From Ectopseudomonas composti (lineage in GTDB: Bacteria > Pseudomonadota > Gammaproteobacteria > Pseudomonadales > Pseudomonadaceae), in assembly GCF_001567565.1 (NCBI RefSeq), contig NZ_LSSW01000033.1, positions 62,001 through 126,000 on the forward strand: 64,000 bases of DNA. The letters run 5' to 3'. Below the pieces are notes generated by a model. That model did not search any database, was not told where the DNA came from, and worked only from the letters and a program-made list of their open reading frames with translations. Position numbers and translations under genes: made by a program. Of the stretch, positions 23,970-33,345 are shown piece after piece (position 1 is the stretch's first letter; each line of letters starts with the position of its first letter).

Positions 23970-26114
23970 ATGCTCAGTACCGAACTCAAGTCCCAGATTC
24001 AGGGCGCCTATTCGCGCTTCCTCGAGGCCAAGTCGCTCAAGCCCCGCTATGGTCAGCGCCTGATGATCGCCGAGATCGCCAAGGTGCTCGGCACCATCAG
24101 GAGCGACGACGAGGGCAAGCGCCTGGGCGACCCGGCCGTGGTGGCGGTGGAAGCGGGGACGGGTACCGGCAAGACGGTGGCCTACAGCCTGGCCACCATT
24201 CCCACCGCCAAGGCGGCAGGTAAGCGCCTGGTAATCGCCACCGCCACCGTGGCGCTGCAAGAGCAGATCGTGCACAAGGATCTGCCCGACCTGCTGCGCA
24301 ACAGCGGCCTGAATTTCAGTTTCGCCCTGGCCAAGGGGCGCGGGCGTTACCTGTGCCTGTCCAAACTCGATCACCTGCTGCAGGACGGCGCCGCGCAGAG
24401 CGCCACCGCGCAATTGTTCGAGGAAGAAGGATTTCGCATCGACGTCGATGAGCAGGGCCAGAAACTGTTCACCGCGATGATCGAGAAGCTCGCCGGCAAC
24501 AAATGGGACGGTGACCGTGACAGTTGGCCCGAAGAGCTGGAAGACAGCCGCTGGGCGCAGTTGACCACCGACCATAGCCAGTGCACCAACCGCCATTGTC
24601 CGAATTTCCAGCAATGCGCTTTTTACAAGGCGCGCGAGGGCATGGGCAAGGTCGACGTGATCGTCACCAACCACGATATGGTGCTGGCCGACCTTGCACT
24701 CGGCGGCGGGGCGGTACTGCCCGACCCGCGCGAAACCATCTACGTCTTCGACGAAGGCCATCACCTGCCGGACAAGGCCATCGGTCACTTCGCCCACTTC
24801 ACCCGCCTGCGTTCCACGGCCGACTGGCTGACCCAGATCGACAAGAACCTGACCAAACTGCTGGCGCAGAACCCCTTGCCGGGCGATCTCGGCCGCCTGA
24901 TCGAGCAGGTGCCGGAGCTGACGCGCGAGCTGAAGACCCAGCAGCAGTTCATGTTCGCTGCCTGCGAGCAGGTCGCCGACTTCAAGGCCGGCGAGGATAT
25001 GGAAGGTCGTGAGCGTCCGCGTCACCGCTTCGTTGGCGGCGTGGTACCGGAGCATCTGACCGAGCTCGGGCTGGAGTTGAAGAAGGGCTTCTCCAAGCTC
25101 AATGACCTGTTCACTGGCGTCACCGAGTTGCTCAAGGAGGCCATGGACGGCGAGGGTGCTGTGGGCATTGCCAGTCACCAGGCCGAGGAATGGTATCCGC
25201 TGTTCGGCAGCCTGATGGCGCGCGCCAAGGGCAACTGGGAACTGTGGCTGGCGTTCACCGCCGAAGACCCGGAGGAAAGCCCGCCGATGGCGCGCTGGCT
25301 GACCCTGGCCGAGAGCGGTGCGCTGTTCGACATCGAGGTCAACGCCAGCCCGATCCTGGCGGCCGAGACCTTGCGTCGCAACCTGTGGAACGTCGCCCAC
25401 GGCTGCCTGGTGACTTCCGCGACGCTCACCGCGCTGGGCACCTTCGACCGTTACCGCATGCGCGCCGGCCTGCCCAAGGTGGCGGTGACTGCCGTCGTGC
25501 CGAGCCCCTTCCATCATGCCGACGCCGGCGTGCTGCGGGTGCCGGATCTGAAGGCTGACCCGCGTGAGGCGGCCGTGCATACCGCCGCCATCGTGCGTGA
25601 ATTGCCGGCGCTGGTTGCTGGTAGCCGCGGCACGCTGGTGCTGTTTTCCTCACGCAAGCAGATGCAGGACGTGTTCGACGGGCTGGAGCGCGACTGGCGC
25701 AAGCGCGTGTTCATCCAGGGCAACCTGTCCAAGCAGGAAACCCTCAACAAGCACAAGGCGCGCGTCGACTCGGGCGAGGAGAGCGTATTGTTCGGCCTGG
25801 CCAGCTTCGCCGAAGGCGTCGACCTGCCTGGCGCCTATTGCGAGCATGTGGTGATCGCCAAGATTCCCTTTGCCGTACCGGACGACCCGGTGGAAGCGGC
25901 GCTGGCTGAATGGATCGAAGCGCGCGGCGGTAACCCGTTCATGGAGATCGCCGTGCCGGACGCCTCCTTGCGTCTGGTACAGGCCTGCGGTCGCCTGCTG
26001 CGCACCGAGGCGGACCGCGGCACCATCACCTTGCTCGACCGGCGCGTGGTCACCCAGCGCTATGGCAAGGCGATTCTCAATGCTCTGCCGCCGTTTCGCC
26101 GGCAGATCGACTGA
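23970..26114 (+). CDS. dinG: ATP-dependent DNA helicase DinG
   Basis: 714-aa XPD-like 5'-3' helicase that unwinds R-loops and forked structures after DNA damage. Walker A AGTGTGKT around 62-69, DEGH box at 261-264. Fe-S cluster cysteines: C129, C205, C210 and C216 (YLCL, then CTNRHCPNFQQC). The conserved C-terminal motif QACGRLLRTEADRG is present. The ATG at 23970 matches the known Pseudomonas start (MLS-EL-), although its ribosome site is poor; a start 20 codons earlier is possible. Its stop lies 3 bp from the opposing mrpG stop. Confidence 0.94.
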   Translation: MLSTELKSQIQGAYSRFLEAKSLKPRYGQRLMIAEIAKVLGTIRSDDEGKRLGDPAVVAVEAGTGTGKTVAYSLATIPTAKAAGKRLVIATATVALQEQIVHKDLPDLLRNSGLNFSFALAKGRGRYLCLSKLDHLLQDGAAQSATAQLFEEEGFRIDVDEQGQKLFTAMIEKLAGNKWDGDRDSWPEELEDSRWAQLTTDHSQCTNRHCPNFQQCAFYKAREGMGKVDVIVTNHDMVLADLALGGGAVLPDPRETIYVFDEGHHLPDKAIGHFAHFTRLRSTADWLTQIDKNLTKLLAQNPLPGDLGRLIEQVPELTRELKTQQQFMFAACEQVADFKAGEDMEGRERPRHRFVGGVVPEHLTELGLELKKGFSKLNDLFTGVTELLKEAMDGEGAVGIASHQAEEWYPLFGSLMARAKGNWELWLAFTAEDPEESPPMARWLTLAESGALFDIEVNASPILAAETLRRNLWNVAHGCLVTSATLTALGTFDRYRMRAGLPKVAVTAVVPSPFHHADAGVLRVPDLKADPREAAVHTAAIVRELPALVAGSRGTLVLFSSRKQMQDVFDGLERDWRKRVFIQGNLSKQETLNKHKARVDSGEESVLFGLASFAEGVDLPGAYCEHVVIAKIPFAVPDDPVEAALAEWIEARGGNPFMEIAVPDASLRLVQACGRLLRTEADRGTITLLDRRVVTQRYGKAILNALPPFRRQID

Positions 26115-26117
26115 GAC

Positions 26118-26459
26118 TTACTCGCCGCCCTTGTTACGTTGCTCCAGCTCATCGCCCAAGCGGCCCAGCACAGGCCGGATACCGGCGCGATGAGCGGCGC
26201 GGGCGATGGCGTGAGCCGCCAGCGGGGCGCTGGCCAGCAGAATCAGCAGGCCGACAAAGGCTTCCAGCGCCAGTTCGCCGCTACTGGCCAGGGCCACTGC
26301 GCCGAGTAGCAGGACCGCGCCAAGAACGCCGGCCTTGCTCGCTGCATGCATGCGGCTGTAGCTATCGGGCAGGCGCAGCACGCCAATGGCGCCGAGCAGG
26401 GAAATCAGTGCGCCGCTGAGTACCAGCAACGAGGCCAGCCAGGCTTGCACTTCGTTCAT
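26118..26459 (-). CDS. phaG: Pha/Mrp antiporter subunit G (cluster 1)
   Basis: 113 aa, three transmembrane helices, MnhG/PhaG family (GALISLLGAIGVLRLPDSYSRMH). Required small subunit of a hetero-oligomeric monovalent cation:proton antiporter in the inner membrane. Last gene of the minus-strand cluster 1; overlaps phaF by 4 bp. Its 3' end abuts dinG with no room for a terminator. Confidence 0.92.
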   Translation of the reverse strand: MNEVQAWLASLLVLSGALISLLGAIGVLRLPDSYSRMHAASKAGVLGAVLLLGAVALASSGELALEAFVGLLILLASAPLAAHAIARAAHRAGIRPVLGRLGDELEQRNKGGE

Positions 26460-26767
26460 GGGCGATCCTCGCGTTTCTCCGGCAGCCGGCTGTGGGCTTC
26501 ATCGAACAGGAAGGCAAAGGCAGCGGTGCCGAGAAACGACACCAGCGCCAGCAGCACGGCGACGTCGAGGAACAGCGCCTCGCCGCGTATCAGGCAGAGC
26601 AAGGCCATGGCGGCGACTGCCAGCAGGGTAAGGGCGTCGATGGCGACTGCGCGATCCGGACGGCTTGGCCCGCGTAACAGGCGATACAGCGTGATCAGGC
26701 CGCTCAAGGCGAGCAGGGTGGCAGCCAGGGGCAATACCCAGGCAGCGCCAGCCAGGTGCAGGGTCAT
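26456..26767 (-). CDS. phaF: Pha/Mrp antiporter subunit F (cluster 1)
   Basis: 103 aa with three hydrophobic helices and the MnhF/PhaF signature LLRGPSRPDRAVAIDALTLL. Subunit of the Mrp complex. It is longer than the 89-aa copy in cluster 2 because of its N-terminal and charged C-terminal ends. 4-bp overlaps with phaE and phaG. Confidence 0.92.
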   Translation of the reverse strand: MTLHLAGAAWVLPLAATLLALSGLITLYRLLRGPSRPDRAVAIDALTLLAVAAMALLCLIRGEALFLDVAVLLALVSFLGTAAFAFLFDEAHSRLPEKREDRP

Positions 26768-27261
26768 GGCGATACTCCTTCGGCTTTGCCGGCATCGAGC
26801 CAGGCCAGCAGGCGGCGTTCCAGCTCGACCAGGGTGTCGGTCACGTCCTCGCGGCGTCGTGCATCGAGGGCGTGGATATAGAGCAGTCCTTGCGCCTGGT
26901 CATAGTCCAGCGCCAGGGTGCCGGGGGTCAGGGTCAGCAGCGTGCCGAGCAGGGTCACCTTGTCCATCTCGCGGCGGGCCACCGGGTAAGCCAGTATCGC
27001 GGGCTCCACGTCGACCCGACGTGCCAGTACCAACCTGGCGACCTGGTAGGTGGCGAGAAACACCTGGGCGATGAACCACAGGCCAAAGCTGATGCCATGC
27101 TCCAGGCTGCGTGAATAACGGCGCAGGCGCGCAATTACCAGTCCGAGCGCGCGGGCCAACAGGTAGAGCAGGGCGAACGCCAGCAGGCCACCGCCCAGAT
27201 GCCCGGCGCCGAGGCTCCAGGCTAGGGCTGCACTGGTCAGCAGATGGATGAGAAACGACAT
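26764..27261 (-). CDS. phaE: Pha/Mrp antiporter subunit E (cluster 1)
   Basis: 165 aa: two N-terminal membrane helices and a cytoplasmic domain with VEPAILAYPV and TLLTLTPGTLALDYD, typical of MnhE/PhaE. Starts with a one-base overlap (TGATG) with phaD. Part of the six-gene cluster 1. Confidence 0.93.
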   Translation of the reverse strand: MSFLIHLLTSAALAWSLGAGHLGGGLLAFALLYLLARALGLVIARLRRYSRSLEHGISFGLWFIAQVFLATYQVARLVLARRVDVEPAILAYPVARREMDKVTLLGTLLTLTPGTLALDYDQAQGLLYIHALDARRREDVTDTLVELERRLLAWLDAGKAEGVSP

Positions 27262-28757
27262 CAGGCACCTCCTGCGCCAGCGAAGGGTTGCAGATAGGCC
27301 TGCGGATCGGTGAGCTGCGCTGCGGCAGCCACGGCGTAGTCGATCAGCGGGCCGGCGCCGAGGCCGATCAGTACGGTCAGCAGCGCCAGTACGCCCATGC
27401 CCAGCCAGGCCGCGCGCATGCCGCCAAGCGGTTGCAGCGCCTCTTCACCCTGCGGGTGCGGCTTGAGGAATGCCTCGTTCCAGATCTTGTTCATCGACAG
27501 CAGGGTGAACACGCCGGTCAGCAGCGCGATACCGGCTGCCCACCAGGCCGCAGCGTCGAGGCTGGCCTTGACCAGCAGGAACTTGGCCCAGAAGCCGGAC
27601 AGCGGCGGAATGCCAGCCAGCGACAGCGCCGGAATGGCGAACAGCAGCGCCAGCCAGGGCATGCGCTTATACAGTCCGCCCATGTCGGCCAGACGTTCGG
27701 AGCCGCAGATGCGCGCTGCCACGCCGCCGATGAAGAACAGGTTGGCTTTCACCACGATGTGGTGAATCAGGTAGAACACCGCTCCGGCCAGCGCCAGGGG
27801 TGTGGCCAGGGCCAGGCCGAGGATCATGTAGCCGACCTGGCTGACGATATGGAACGACAGGATGCGCCGTACCTCGGTCTGTGCCGCCGCGCCAAGTACC
27901 CCCACCAGCATGGTGGCGCAGGCGACCCACAGCAGCAGTTGATGGGGCAGGCCATGTTCAGGCCAGAGCAGCGTCACCAGGCGGATCAGCGCGTACACCC
28001 CGACCTTGGTCAGGAGCCCTGCGAACATCGCTGACACCGCGGTGAGGGCGACGTGATAGGTGGCCGGCAGCCAGCCGAACACCGGGAACAGCGCGGCCTT
28101 GATGGCGAACGACAGCAGCATCAGCAGCAGCGCCGGTGTTACGCCGGGCGCTGCCTCGCCGCTGCGCATGATCACCGCCAGCTCGCCCATGTTCAGTGTG
28201 CCGCTGGCGCCGTAGACGAGGCCGGCGGCGAGCAGGAAGATCAGCGTGGCGAACAGGTTCAGGGCCACGTAGGTCATGCTGCCGGCCAGCCGGCGGCTGC
28301 CACCGCCGAGCGCCATCAGGGCGAAGGAGGCGATCAGCAGCACTTCGAACCAGACGTAGAGGTTGAAGATGTCGGCGGTGATGAAGGCGCCGCAGATACC
28401 TGTCAGCAGACCCTGGATGAACAGGTGGAAGTCGCGGCCGACCTTGGTGTCGTTGTCCTTGGCGACGCCATAGAGCAGGGTGACCAGCGCCACCAGGGCG
28501 CTGATGGCGATCATCACCGCCGAAAGTCGGTCGATCACCAGGCTGATGCCGAACGGCGCCTGCCAGCCGCCGACCTGCCCGCTGAGCACCACGCCCTGAG
28601 CGGCCTGCCAGACCAGCGCCAGGCCCACCGCCAGCAGCGCGGCGGTACCGCTCAGGCTGAGCACGCGCACGGCCAGCAGGTGACGGCGCAGGATGATCGC
28701 CAGCAGCAGGCTGCACAGGGGCACGAGGATCGGTGCGACGAGTAACGCGTGGTTCAT
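27261..28757 (-). CDS. phaD: Pha/Mrp antiporter subunit D (cluster 1)
   Basis: 498-aa polytopic protein, about 14 helices, of the proton-conducting membrane transporter family shared with NuoM/NuoN. It has the conserved lysine-bearing KAALFPVFGWLPATY and the YLIHHIVVKANLFFIGG segment. One of the two proton-channel-like subunits of the antiporter (with PhaA). 4-bp overlap with phaC. Confidence 0.95.
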   Translation of the reverse strand: MNHALLVAPILVPLCSLLLAIILRRHLLAVRVLSLSGTAALLAVGLALVWQAAQGVVLSGQVGGWQAPFGISLVIDRLSAVMIAISALVALVTLLYGVAKDNDTKVGRDFHLFIQGLLTGICGAFITADIFNLYVWFEVLLIASFALMALGGGSRRLAGSMTYVALNLFATLIFLLAAGLVYGASGTLNMGELAVIMRSGEAAPGVTPALLLMLLSFAIKAALFPVFGWLPATYHVALTAVSAMFAGLLTKVGVYALIRLVTLLWPEHGLPHQLLLWVACATMLVGVLGAAAQTEVRRILSFHIVSQVGYMILGLALATPLALAGAVFYLIHHIVVKANLFFIGGVAARICGSERLADMGGLYKRMPWLALLFAIPALSLAGIPPLSGFWAKFLLVKASLDAAAWWAAGIALLTGVFTLLSMNKIWNEAFLKPHPQGEEALQPLGGMRAAWLGMGVLALLTVLIGLGAGPLIDYAVAAAAQLTDPQAYLQPFAGAGGA

Positions 28758-29158
28758 CGGCGAGCCTCCGTGGTGTTGGCGTCGCCTTCATGCTCGCTGT
28801 CGTGCCAGTCCGGCGCCGGTTGCTCGGTGATCGAGCTGAGCGAGTCGGTGGTCTTGTCGCCATGCAGTTCGCGGGTGCGCTTGAGCAGCGCCAGGGCGAA
28901 GATGAACAGGCTGAAGCCGATGACGATCGCCGTCAGCACCAGCGCCTGCGGCAGTGGGTTGGCCGTGCTGGCCGTATTGCCGGCCTCGACGAAGGCCGGG
29001 CGTTCACCGAAGAAGCGCCCGGCGGTGAGTACTCCCAGGTTGATCGCATTGCCCAGTACCACGACACCCAGCACGACGCGCTTGAGGTTGCGATCCAGAA
29101 GCATCCACAGGCCCAGGCCTGCCAGGCATCCAGTGGTGATTGCGGCTAGCCATTCCAT
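28754..29158 (-). CDS. phaC: Pha/Mrp antiporter subunit C (cluster 1)
   Basis: 134 aa, three helices, NuoK-like MnhC/PhaC family, with LDRNLKRVVLGVVVLGNAIN and DPLPQ-like NPLPQALVLTAIVIGF. The charged C-terminal tail is longer than in the cluster 2 copy (109 aa). Starts with a one-base overlap with the end of phaAB. Confidence 0.93.
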   Translation of the reverse strand: MEWLAAITTGCLAGLGLWMLLDRNLKRVVLGVVVLGNAINLGVLTAGRFFGERPAFVEAGNTASTANPLPQALVLTAIVIGFSLFIFALALLKRTRELHGDKTTDSLSSITEQPAPDWHDSEHEGDANTTEARR

Positions 29159-31878
29159 CAGTGGCGAACTCCCGTCAGCTTGTCGATCATGTGCAGCGCG
29201 GAGCCGAACACGGTGAGGAACACGCCTATATCGAAGAGCAGGGGCGTGCCCAGCGGCAGCCCGCCAGGGAAGGTCCAGAGACCGCTGAGAAAGGCGTGAC
29301 CGGCGAGCAGGCCGAGGATGCCGGCGCCCGCCGCGCAGCCCAGGCCGATGCCGATCAGTTGCGCGGGCGCCACCGGTAGCACGCGGCGAATCTGCCCATG
29401 GCCATAGGTCAGCACCAGCAGTATCAGGCCGCAGGCCGCCACCAGTCCGCCGATGAAGCCGCCGCCCGGTAGGTTGTGGCCACGCCAGAGCAGCAACAGC
29501 GAGGCGGCCAGCATCAGCCAGGCCAGCGGGCGCAGGCCCTGGCGCAACAGGCCTGAGGTGAAGGCATCTTCACCACCGTGTTCGCTGCCGACGCGCCAGC
29601 CGCTGCCCAACAGGCTGGCTGCGGCCAGGGCAGAGAGTGCGACCACGAGGATTTCACCGAGGGTATCGAAGGCACGGAAGTCCACCAGGATGACGTTGAC
29701 CACGTTGTGTCCGTGGCCTCCCGGCAGGCTGTTGGCCTGATACCACTGGGCGATATCGCCCGGCAGCGGCAGGCTGACCGCCGCTAGCAGAGCTCCCGTC
29801 ACGCAGAGGCCAAAGAGGATCGCCACGCCGGCATGCAGGCGGCGCTTCCAGGGGGTGCGTGCGCCGCTGGCCGGAACCCTGGGCATCTTGCGAAACACCA
29901 GGGCGAGGAAGATCAGGCTGAGGGTTTCCACCATCAATTGAGTCATCGCCACGTCCGGTGCGTTGACCGAGACGAACACCAGTGCCAGGCCCAGGCCGCA
30001 GGCGCCCAGCGCGGCCAGCAAGGTCAGGCGGCCGGGCAGGAAGGCGGCCGCCACGCCACCGGCCAGGGCCAGCAGGCAGCCGGCCAGGCCCAGCGGCGAA
30101 ATGGGGCTGTAGCTGCCCTGTAGCAATTGCGGCAGTGTCGGTAGCAGGCCGACGGCGAGCAGGCCACCGACTGCCAGGGCCAGCAGCACCAGGTGCTGGC
30201 GCAACGAACCATGCTGGAAGCGTGCGGCGAGCAGACCGGCGAAGTGAAATACCCGCTTGAGCAGACGATCCCAGATCAGGTCTCCGCTGACGTTCCAGGC
30301 CGCATTGGCGCGATCGAGCAGGCGCCTGACTCGCTCACGCATCAGGTAGAACAACACTCCCAGCGACAGGGTCAGCAGGCTGGCCAGCAGCGCCGGTGTG
30401 ATGCCGCCCCAGAGATAGAGGTTCACATCCACCGGGCCGCGTGCCACGGCTTGCACCGCATTGTTCACCAGCCAGGTTTCCGGCCAGGCATTCCAGGCGC
30501 CGAGCAGGAAGCCACCGACGGCCAGCAGCATTGGCCCCAGCCACATCGGCAGACCGACCTCATGCGGCGTGCGCGGGTAGTCGCCGCGCTTGCCGAGGAA
30601 AGTCTGCACGAACACCAGTCCGGCGGCGGCGAACAGCAGGGCATTGGTGAGGATCATCACCAGCGTCACCGCCCAACCGATATGCCCCATCTCGATCAGG
30701 CCCGTGTACTTGAACTCCTTGGCGATGAAACCGAAGAACGGGGGCAGGCCCGCGTTGGAGAATGCTGCCAGAGCCACGGCGGCGCCGGTCAGCGGCATGA
30801 AGCGGATCAGCCCGCCCAGGCGCGCCAGTTCACGGGTGCCGGTGGCGTGGTCGATGGCGCCGACGGCCATGAACAGCGAGCCCTTGTACAGCGAGTGCGC
30901 CACCAGGTAGAGCACGAACGCCTGCAGGCCGTAGCTGGTGTTGGTGCCGATCAGCATGGTCAGCTGACCCAGGACGGTGACCGTGGTGTAGGCCAGCAGG
31001 CGTTTGAGGTCGGTCTGACGGAAGGCGAGGAATGCGCCAAGCACTGCAGTCGCTGCGCCGAAGGTGATCAACAGCGTTCCCCAGCCGACCGAGCCGCCGA
31101 GCACCGGGTTGAGGCGGGCCAGCAGGTAGATGCCGGCCTTGACCATGGTCGCCGAGTGCAGATAGGCCGATACGGGCGTCGGTGCGTTCATCGCGTTGGG
31201 CAGCCACAGGTGGAAGGGCACCTGTGCTGACTTGGTAAAGCAGCCCAGCAGCACCAGTGCGATGATTGCAGGCAGCAGTACGTGACCTTCTATCTGCTCG
31301 GCACTGAGATCGGAAAACTGCCAGTTGCCGGTGGCGCCGCCTAGCAGGATCAAACCGGCCAGCAGCGCCAGGCCACCACCGCCGGTGATCAGCAATGCCT
31401 GCAGGGCGGCGCGGCGAGACACGGCTTTCTCGTGCTGAAAGCTGATCAGCAAGAACGAGGCGATGCTGGTCAGTTCCCAGAACACGAACATCGCCACCAG
31501 GTCGTCGGCTAGCACCAGGCCGAGCATCGCCAGCATGAACACCAGCAAGTAAGCGTGGAAGCGACCGAGGTGGGCATGGCTGGACAGGTAGCTGCCGGCA
31601 TACAGCACGATGAGGCTGCCGATACCGCTGATCAGCAGCGCGAATAGCAACGAGAGACCGTCCAGGCGCAAGCTCAGGTTGATACCCAGCGCAGGAATCC
31701 AGCTCACGCTTTGCATGAGCGCATCGCCGCCGGCGATCAGCGGAACCTGCAGCACGAACCAGATGAAGGCTGCCAGTGGGGCCAGCATCAGCAGCCAGCC
31801 CGTGCGTGCACCCAACAGACGCGTCAGACCGGGCGCTGTGATGGCGGCCAGGGCGATCAGGGACAGTAGGTAAAGCAC
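29158..31878 (-). CDS. phaAB: Pha/Mrp antiporter fused A and B subunits (cluster 1)
   Basis: 906 aa from a GTG start (31878) with AGGAGA just upstream. The N-terminal ~750 residues are MrpA (NuoL-like) with PAPTPVSAYLHSATM-type and KAGIYLLARL segments and the proton-path lysines. The C-terminal ~150 residues are MrpB, with GHNVVNVILVDFRAFDTLGE at the junction and LLLWRGHNLPGGGFIGGL. Fused AB marks the group 2 (Pha-type) systems. First gene of the six-gene operon; its product carries ion exchange for sodium/potassium and pH homeostasis. The transported ion cannot be told from sequence. Confidence 0.95.
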   Translation of the reverse strand: MLYLLSLIALAAITAPGLTRLLGARTGWLLMLAPLAAFIWFVLQVPLIAGGDALMQSVSWIPALGINLSLRLDGLSLLFALLISGIGSLIVLYAGSYLSSHAHLGRFHAYLLVFMLAMLGLVLADDLVAMFVFWELTSIASFLLISFQHEKAVSRRAALQALLITGGGGLALLAGLILLGGATGNWQFSDLSAEQIEGHVLLPAIIALVLLGCFTKSAQVPFHLWLPNAMNAPTPVSAYLHSATMVKAGIYLLARLNPVLGGSVGWGTLLITFGAATAVLGAFLAFRQTDLKRLLAYTTVTVLGQLTMLIGTNTSYGLQAFVLYLVAHSLYKGSLFMAVGAIDHATGTRELARLGGLIRFMPLTGAAVALAAFSNAGLPPFFGFIAKEFKYTGLIEMGHIGWAVTLVMILTNALLFAAAGLVFVQTFLGKRGDYPRTPHEVGLPMWLGPMLLAVGGFLLGAWNAWPETWLVNNAVQAVARGPVDVNLYLWGGITPALLASLLTLSLGVLFYLMRERVRRLLDRANAAWNVSGDLIWDRLLKRVFHFAGLLAARFQHGSLRQHLVLLALAVGGLLAVGLLPTLPQLLQGSYSPISPLGLAGCLLALAGGVAAAFLPGRLTLLAALGACGLGLALVFVSVNAPDVAMTQLMVETLSLIFLALVFRKMPRVPASGARTPWKRRLHAGVAILFGLCVTGALLAAVSLPLPGDIAQWYQANSLPGGHGHNVVNVILVDFRAFDTLGEILVVALSALAAASLLGSGWRVGSEHGGEDAFTSGLLRQGLRPLAWLMLAASLLLLWRGHNLPGGGFIGGLVAACGLILLVLTYGHGQIRRVLPVAPAQLIGIGLGCAAGAGILGLLAGHAFLSGLWTFPGGLPLGTPLLFDIGVFLTVFGSALHMIDKLTGVRH

Positions 31879-32117
31879 TCGTTTCTCCTGTGCCGTGCAT
31901 CGGATCCAGGGCTGCCGATAGACCTTGTGCTCAGCTACAGCTGGCGTATGCCAGGCTGAAACGCGATGCATGGCGTATTGGTCATATCAGGCCGCACTTT
32001 TCCAGCATAGAAAAAACCAATCGAAGACCGCTATTTTATGAAGTTTCAGAACATTGCATGATAGGCGGCTGCCAGCATGGGGCAGCATTCGGTCACGCAG
32101 CGAAACGGGAGAACAAC
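31879..32117. other. Divergent gap between phaAB cluster 1 and the esterase gene
   Basis: 239 bp with no coding signal in keeping with the neighbours. It is locally AT-richer around 31995-32065, where promoters for both sides probably lie. I saw no strong palindrome or terminator. Confidence 0.4.
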
Positions 32118-33263
32118 GTGCAGATTCAGGGCTATTTCGACTTGCGCTTCGAGGCGGTAAGAGACGCGTTCGCTGCATTGTTCGACGATACGCAGGAGCG
32201 CGGCGCGGCCCTGTGCGTCAAGGTCGGTGGTGAGACCGTGGTCGACCTGTGGGCCGGGGTGATGGACAAGGACGGCCAGCAAGCCTGGCACAGCGACACC
32301 ATCGCCAATTTGTTCTCCTGCACCAAGCCTTTCGCTGCTGTCGTGGCTTTGCAGTTGGTGGGCGAGGGCAAGCTCGATCTGGATGCGCCGGTGGCGCGCT
32401 ACTGGCCCGAGTTCGCCGCGGCCGGCAAGGAGCGCATCAGCGTGCGCCACCTGCTCTGTCACCAGGCCGGCTTGCCGGCGCTGCGTCAGGCGCTTCCCGC
32501 CGAGGCGCTGTACGACTGGCAGGCCATGACCGATGCGCTGGCAGCCGAAGAGCCCTGGTGGGCGCTGGGCGAAGGCCACGGCTATGCGCCCATTACCTAT
32601 GGCTGGCTGATCGGTGAGCTGATTCGCCGCATCGAGGGGCGCGGCCCCGGTGACAGCATCGCTGCACGTATCGCCAAACCCCTGGACCTGGATTTCCATG
32701 TTGGCCTGGCCGATAGCGAATTCGACCGCGTTGCCCACATCGCGCGCGGCAAGGGCAATCTCGGCGATGCTGCCGCGCAGCGCCTGCTCAAGGTGATGAT
32801 GAGCGACGCCAGTGCCATGAGCACGCGTTCGTTCACCAACCCGCCGTCGATCATGACCAGCACCAACAAGCCACAGTGGCGGCGCATGCAGCAGCCGGCG
32901 GCCAACGGGCACGGCAATGCACGCAGCCTGGCGGGCTTCTACGCAGGCCTGCTCGATGGCAGCTTGCTCGATGCCGAGCTGCTCGGCGAAATGACGCGTG
33001 AGCACAGCGTGGGTGATGACAAGACTTTGCTGACCCGCACGCGTTTCGGTCTGGGTTGCATGCTCGATCAATCCGATGTGGCCAACGCCACCTACGGCAT
33101 GGGGGGCAAAGCCTTCGGTCATCCCGGTGCCGGTGGTTCCAGTGGTTTCGCCGATCCGGAGCGCGACCTGGCTTTCGGCTTCGTTACCAACAATCTAGGA
33201 CCGTTCGTCTTGATGGACCCTCGCGCGCAGAAACTTGCGCGCCAGATTGCGGACTGTACCTGA
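32118..33263 (+). CDS. Class C beta-lactamase-like serine esterase
   Basis: 381 aa. Serine hydrolase of the beta-lactamase/family VIII esterase superfamily. Catalytic S67-x-x-K70 in FSCTK, a likely base Tyr at 161 in ITYGWLIGEL, and a C-terminal HPGAGGS in place of the lactamase KTG box, as in EstB-like esterases. No signal peptide, so cytoplasmic. GTG start at 32118 with GGGAGA upstream. Substrate unknown. Divergent from Pha cluster 1. Confidence 0.85.
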   Translation: MQIQGYFDLRFEAVRDAFAALFDDTQERGAALCVKVGGETVVDLWAGVMDKDGQQAWHSDTIANLFSCTKPFAAVVALQLVGEGKLDLDAPVARYWPEFAAAGKERISVRHLLCHQAGLPALRQALPAEALYDWQAMTDALAAEEPWWALGEGHGYAPITYGWLIGELIRRIEGRGPGDSIAARIAKPLDLDFHVGLADSEFDRVAHIARGKGNLGDAAAQRLLKVMMSDASAMSTRSFTNPPSIMTSTNKPQWRRMQQPAANGHGNARSLAGFYAGLLDGSLLDAELLGEMTREHSVGDDKTLLTRTRFGLGCMLDQSDVANATYGMGGKAFGHPGAGGSSGFADPERDLAFGFVTNNLGPFVLMDPRAQKLARQIADCT

Positions 33264-33345
33264 TTGAAACGGCTAAACTCGCGCCAGCCGTTCGGTATCA
33301 ACGATAACGAACCGACCATTAGATCTGTGTGACCCCGGGGGCTAC

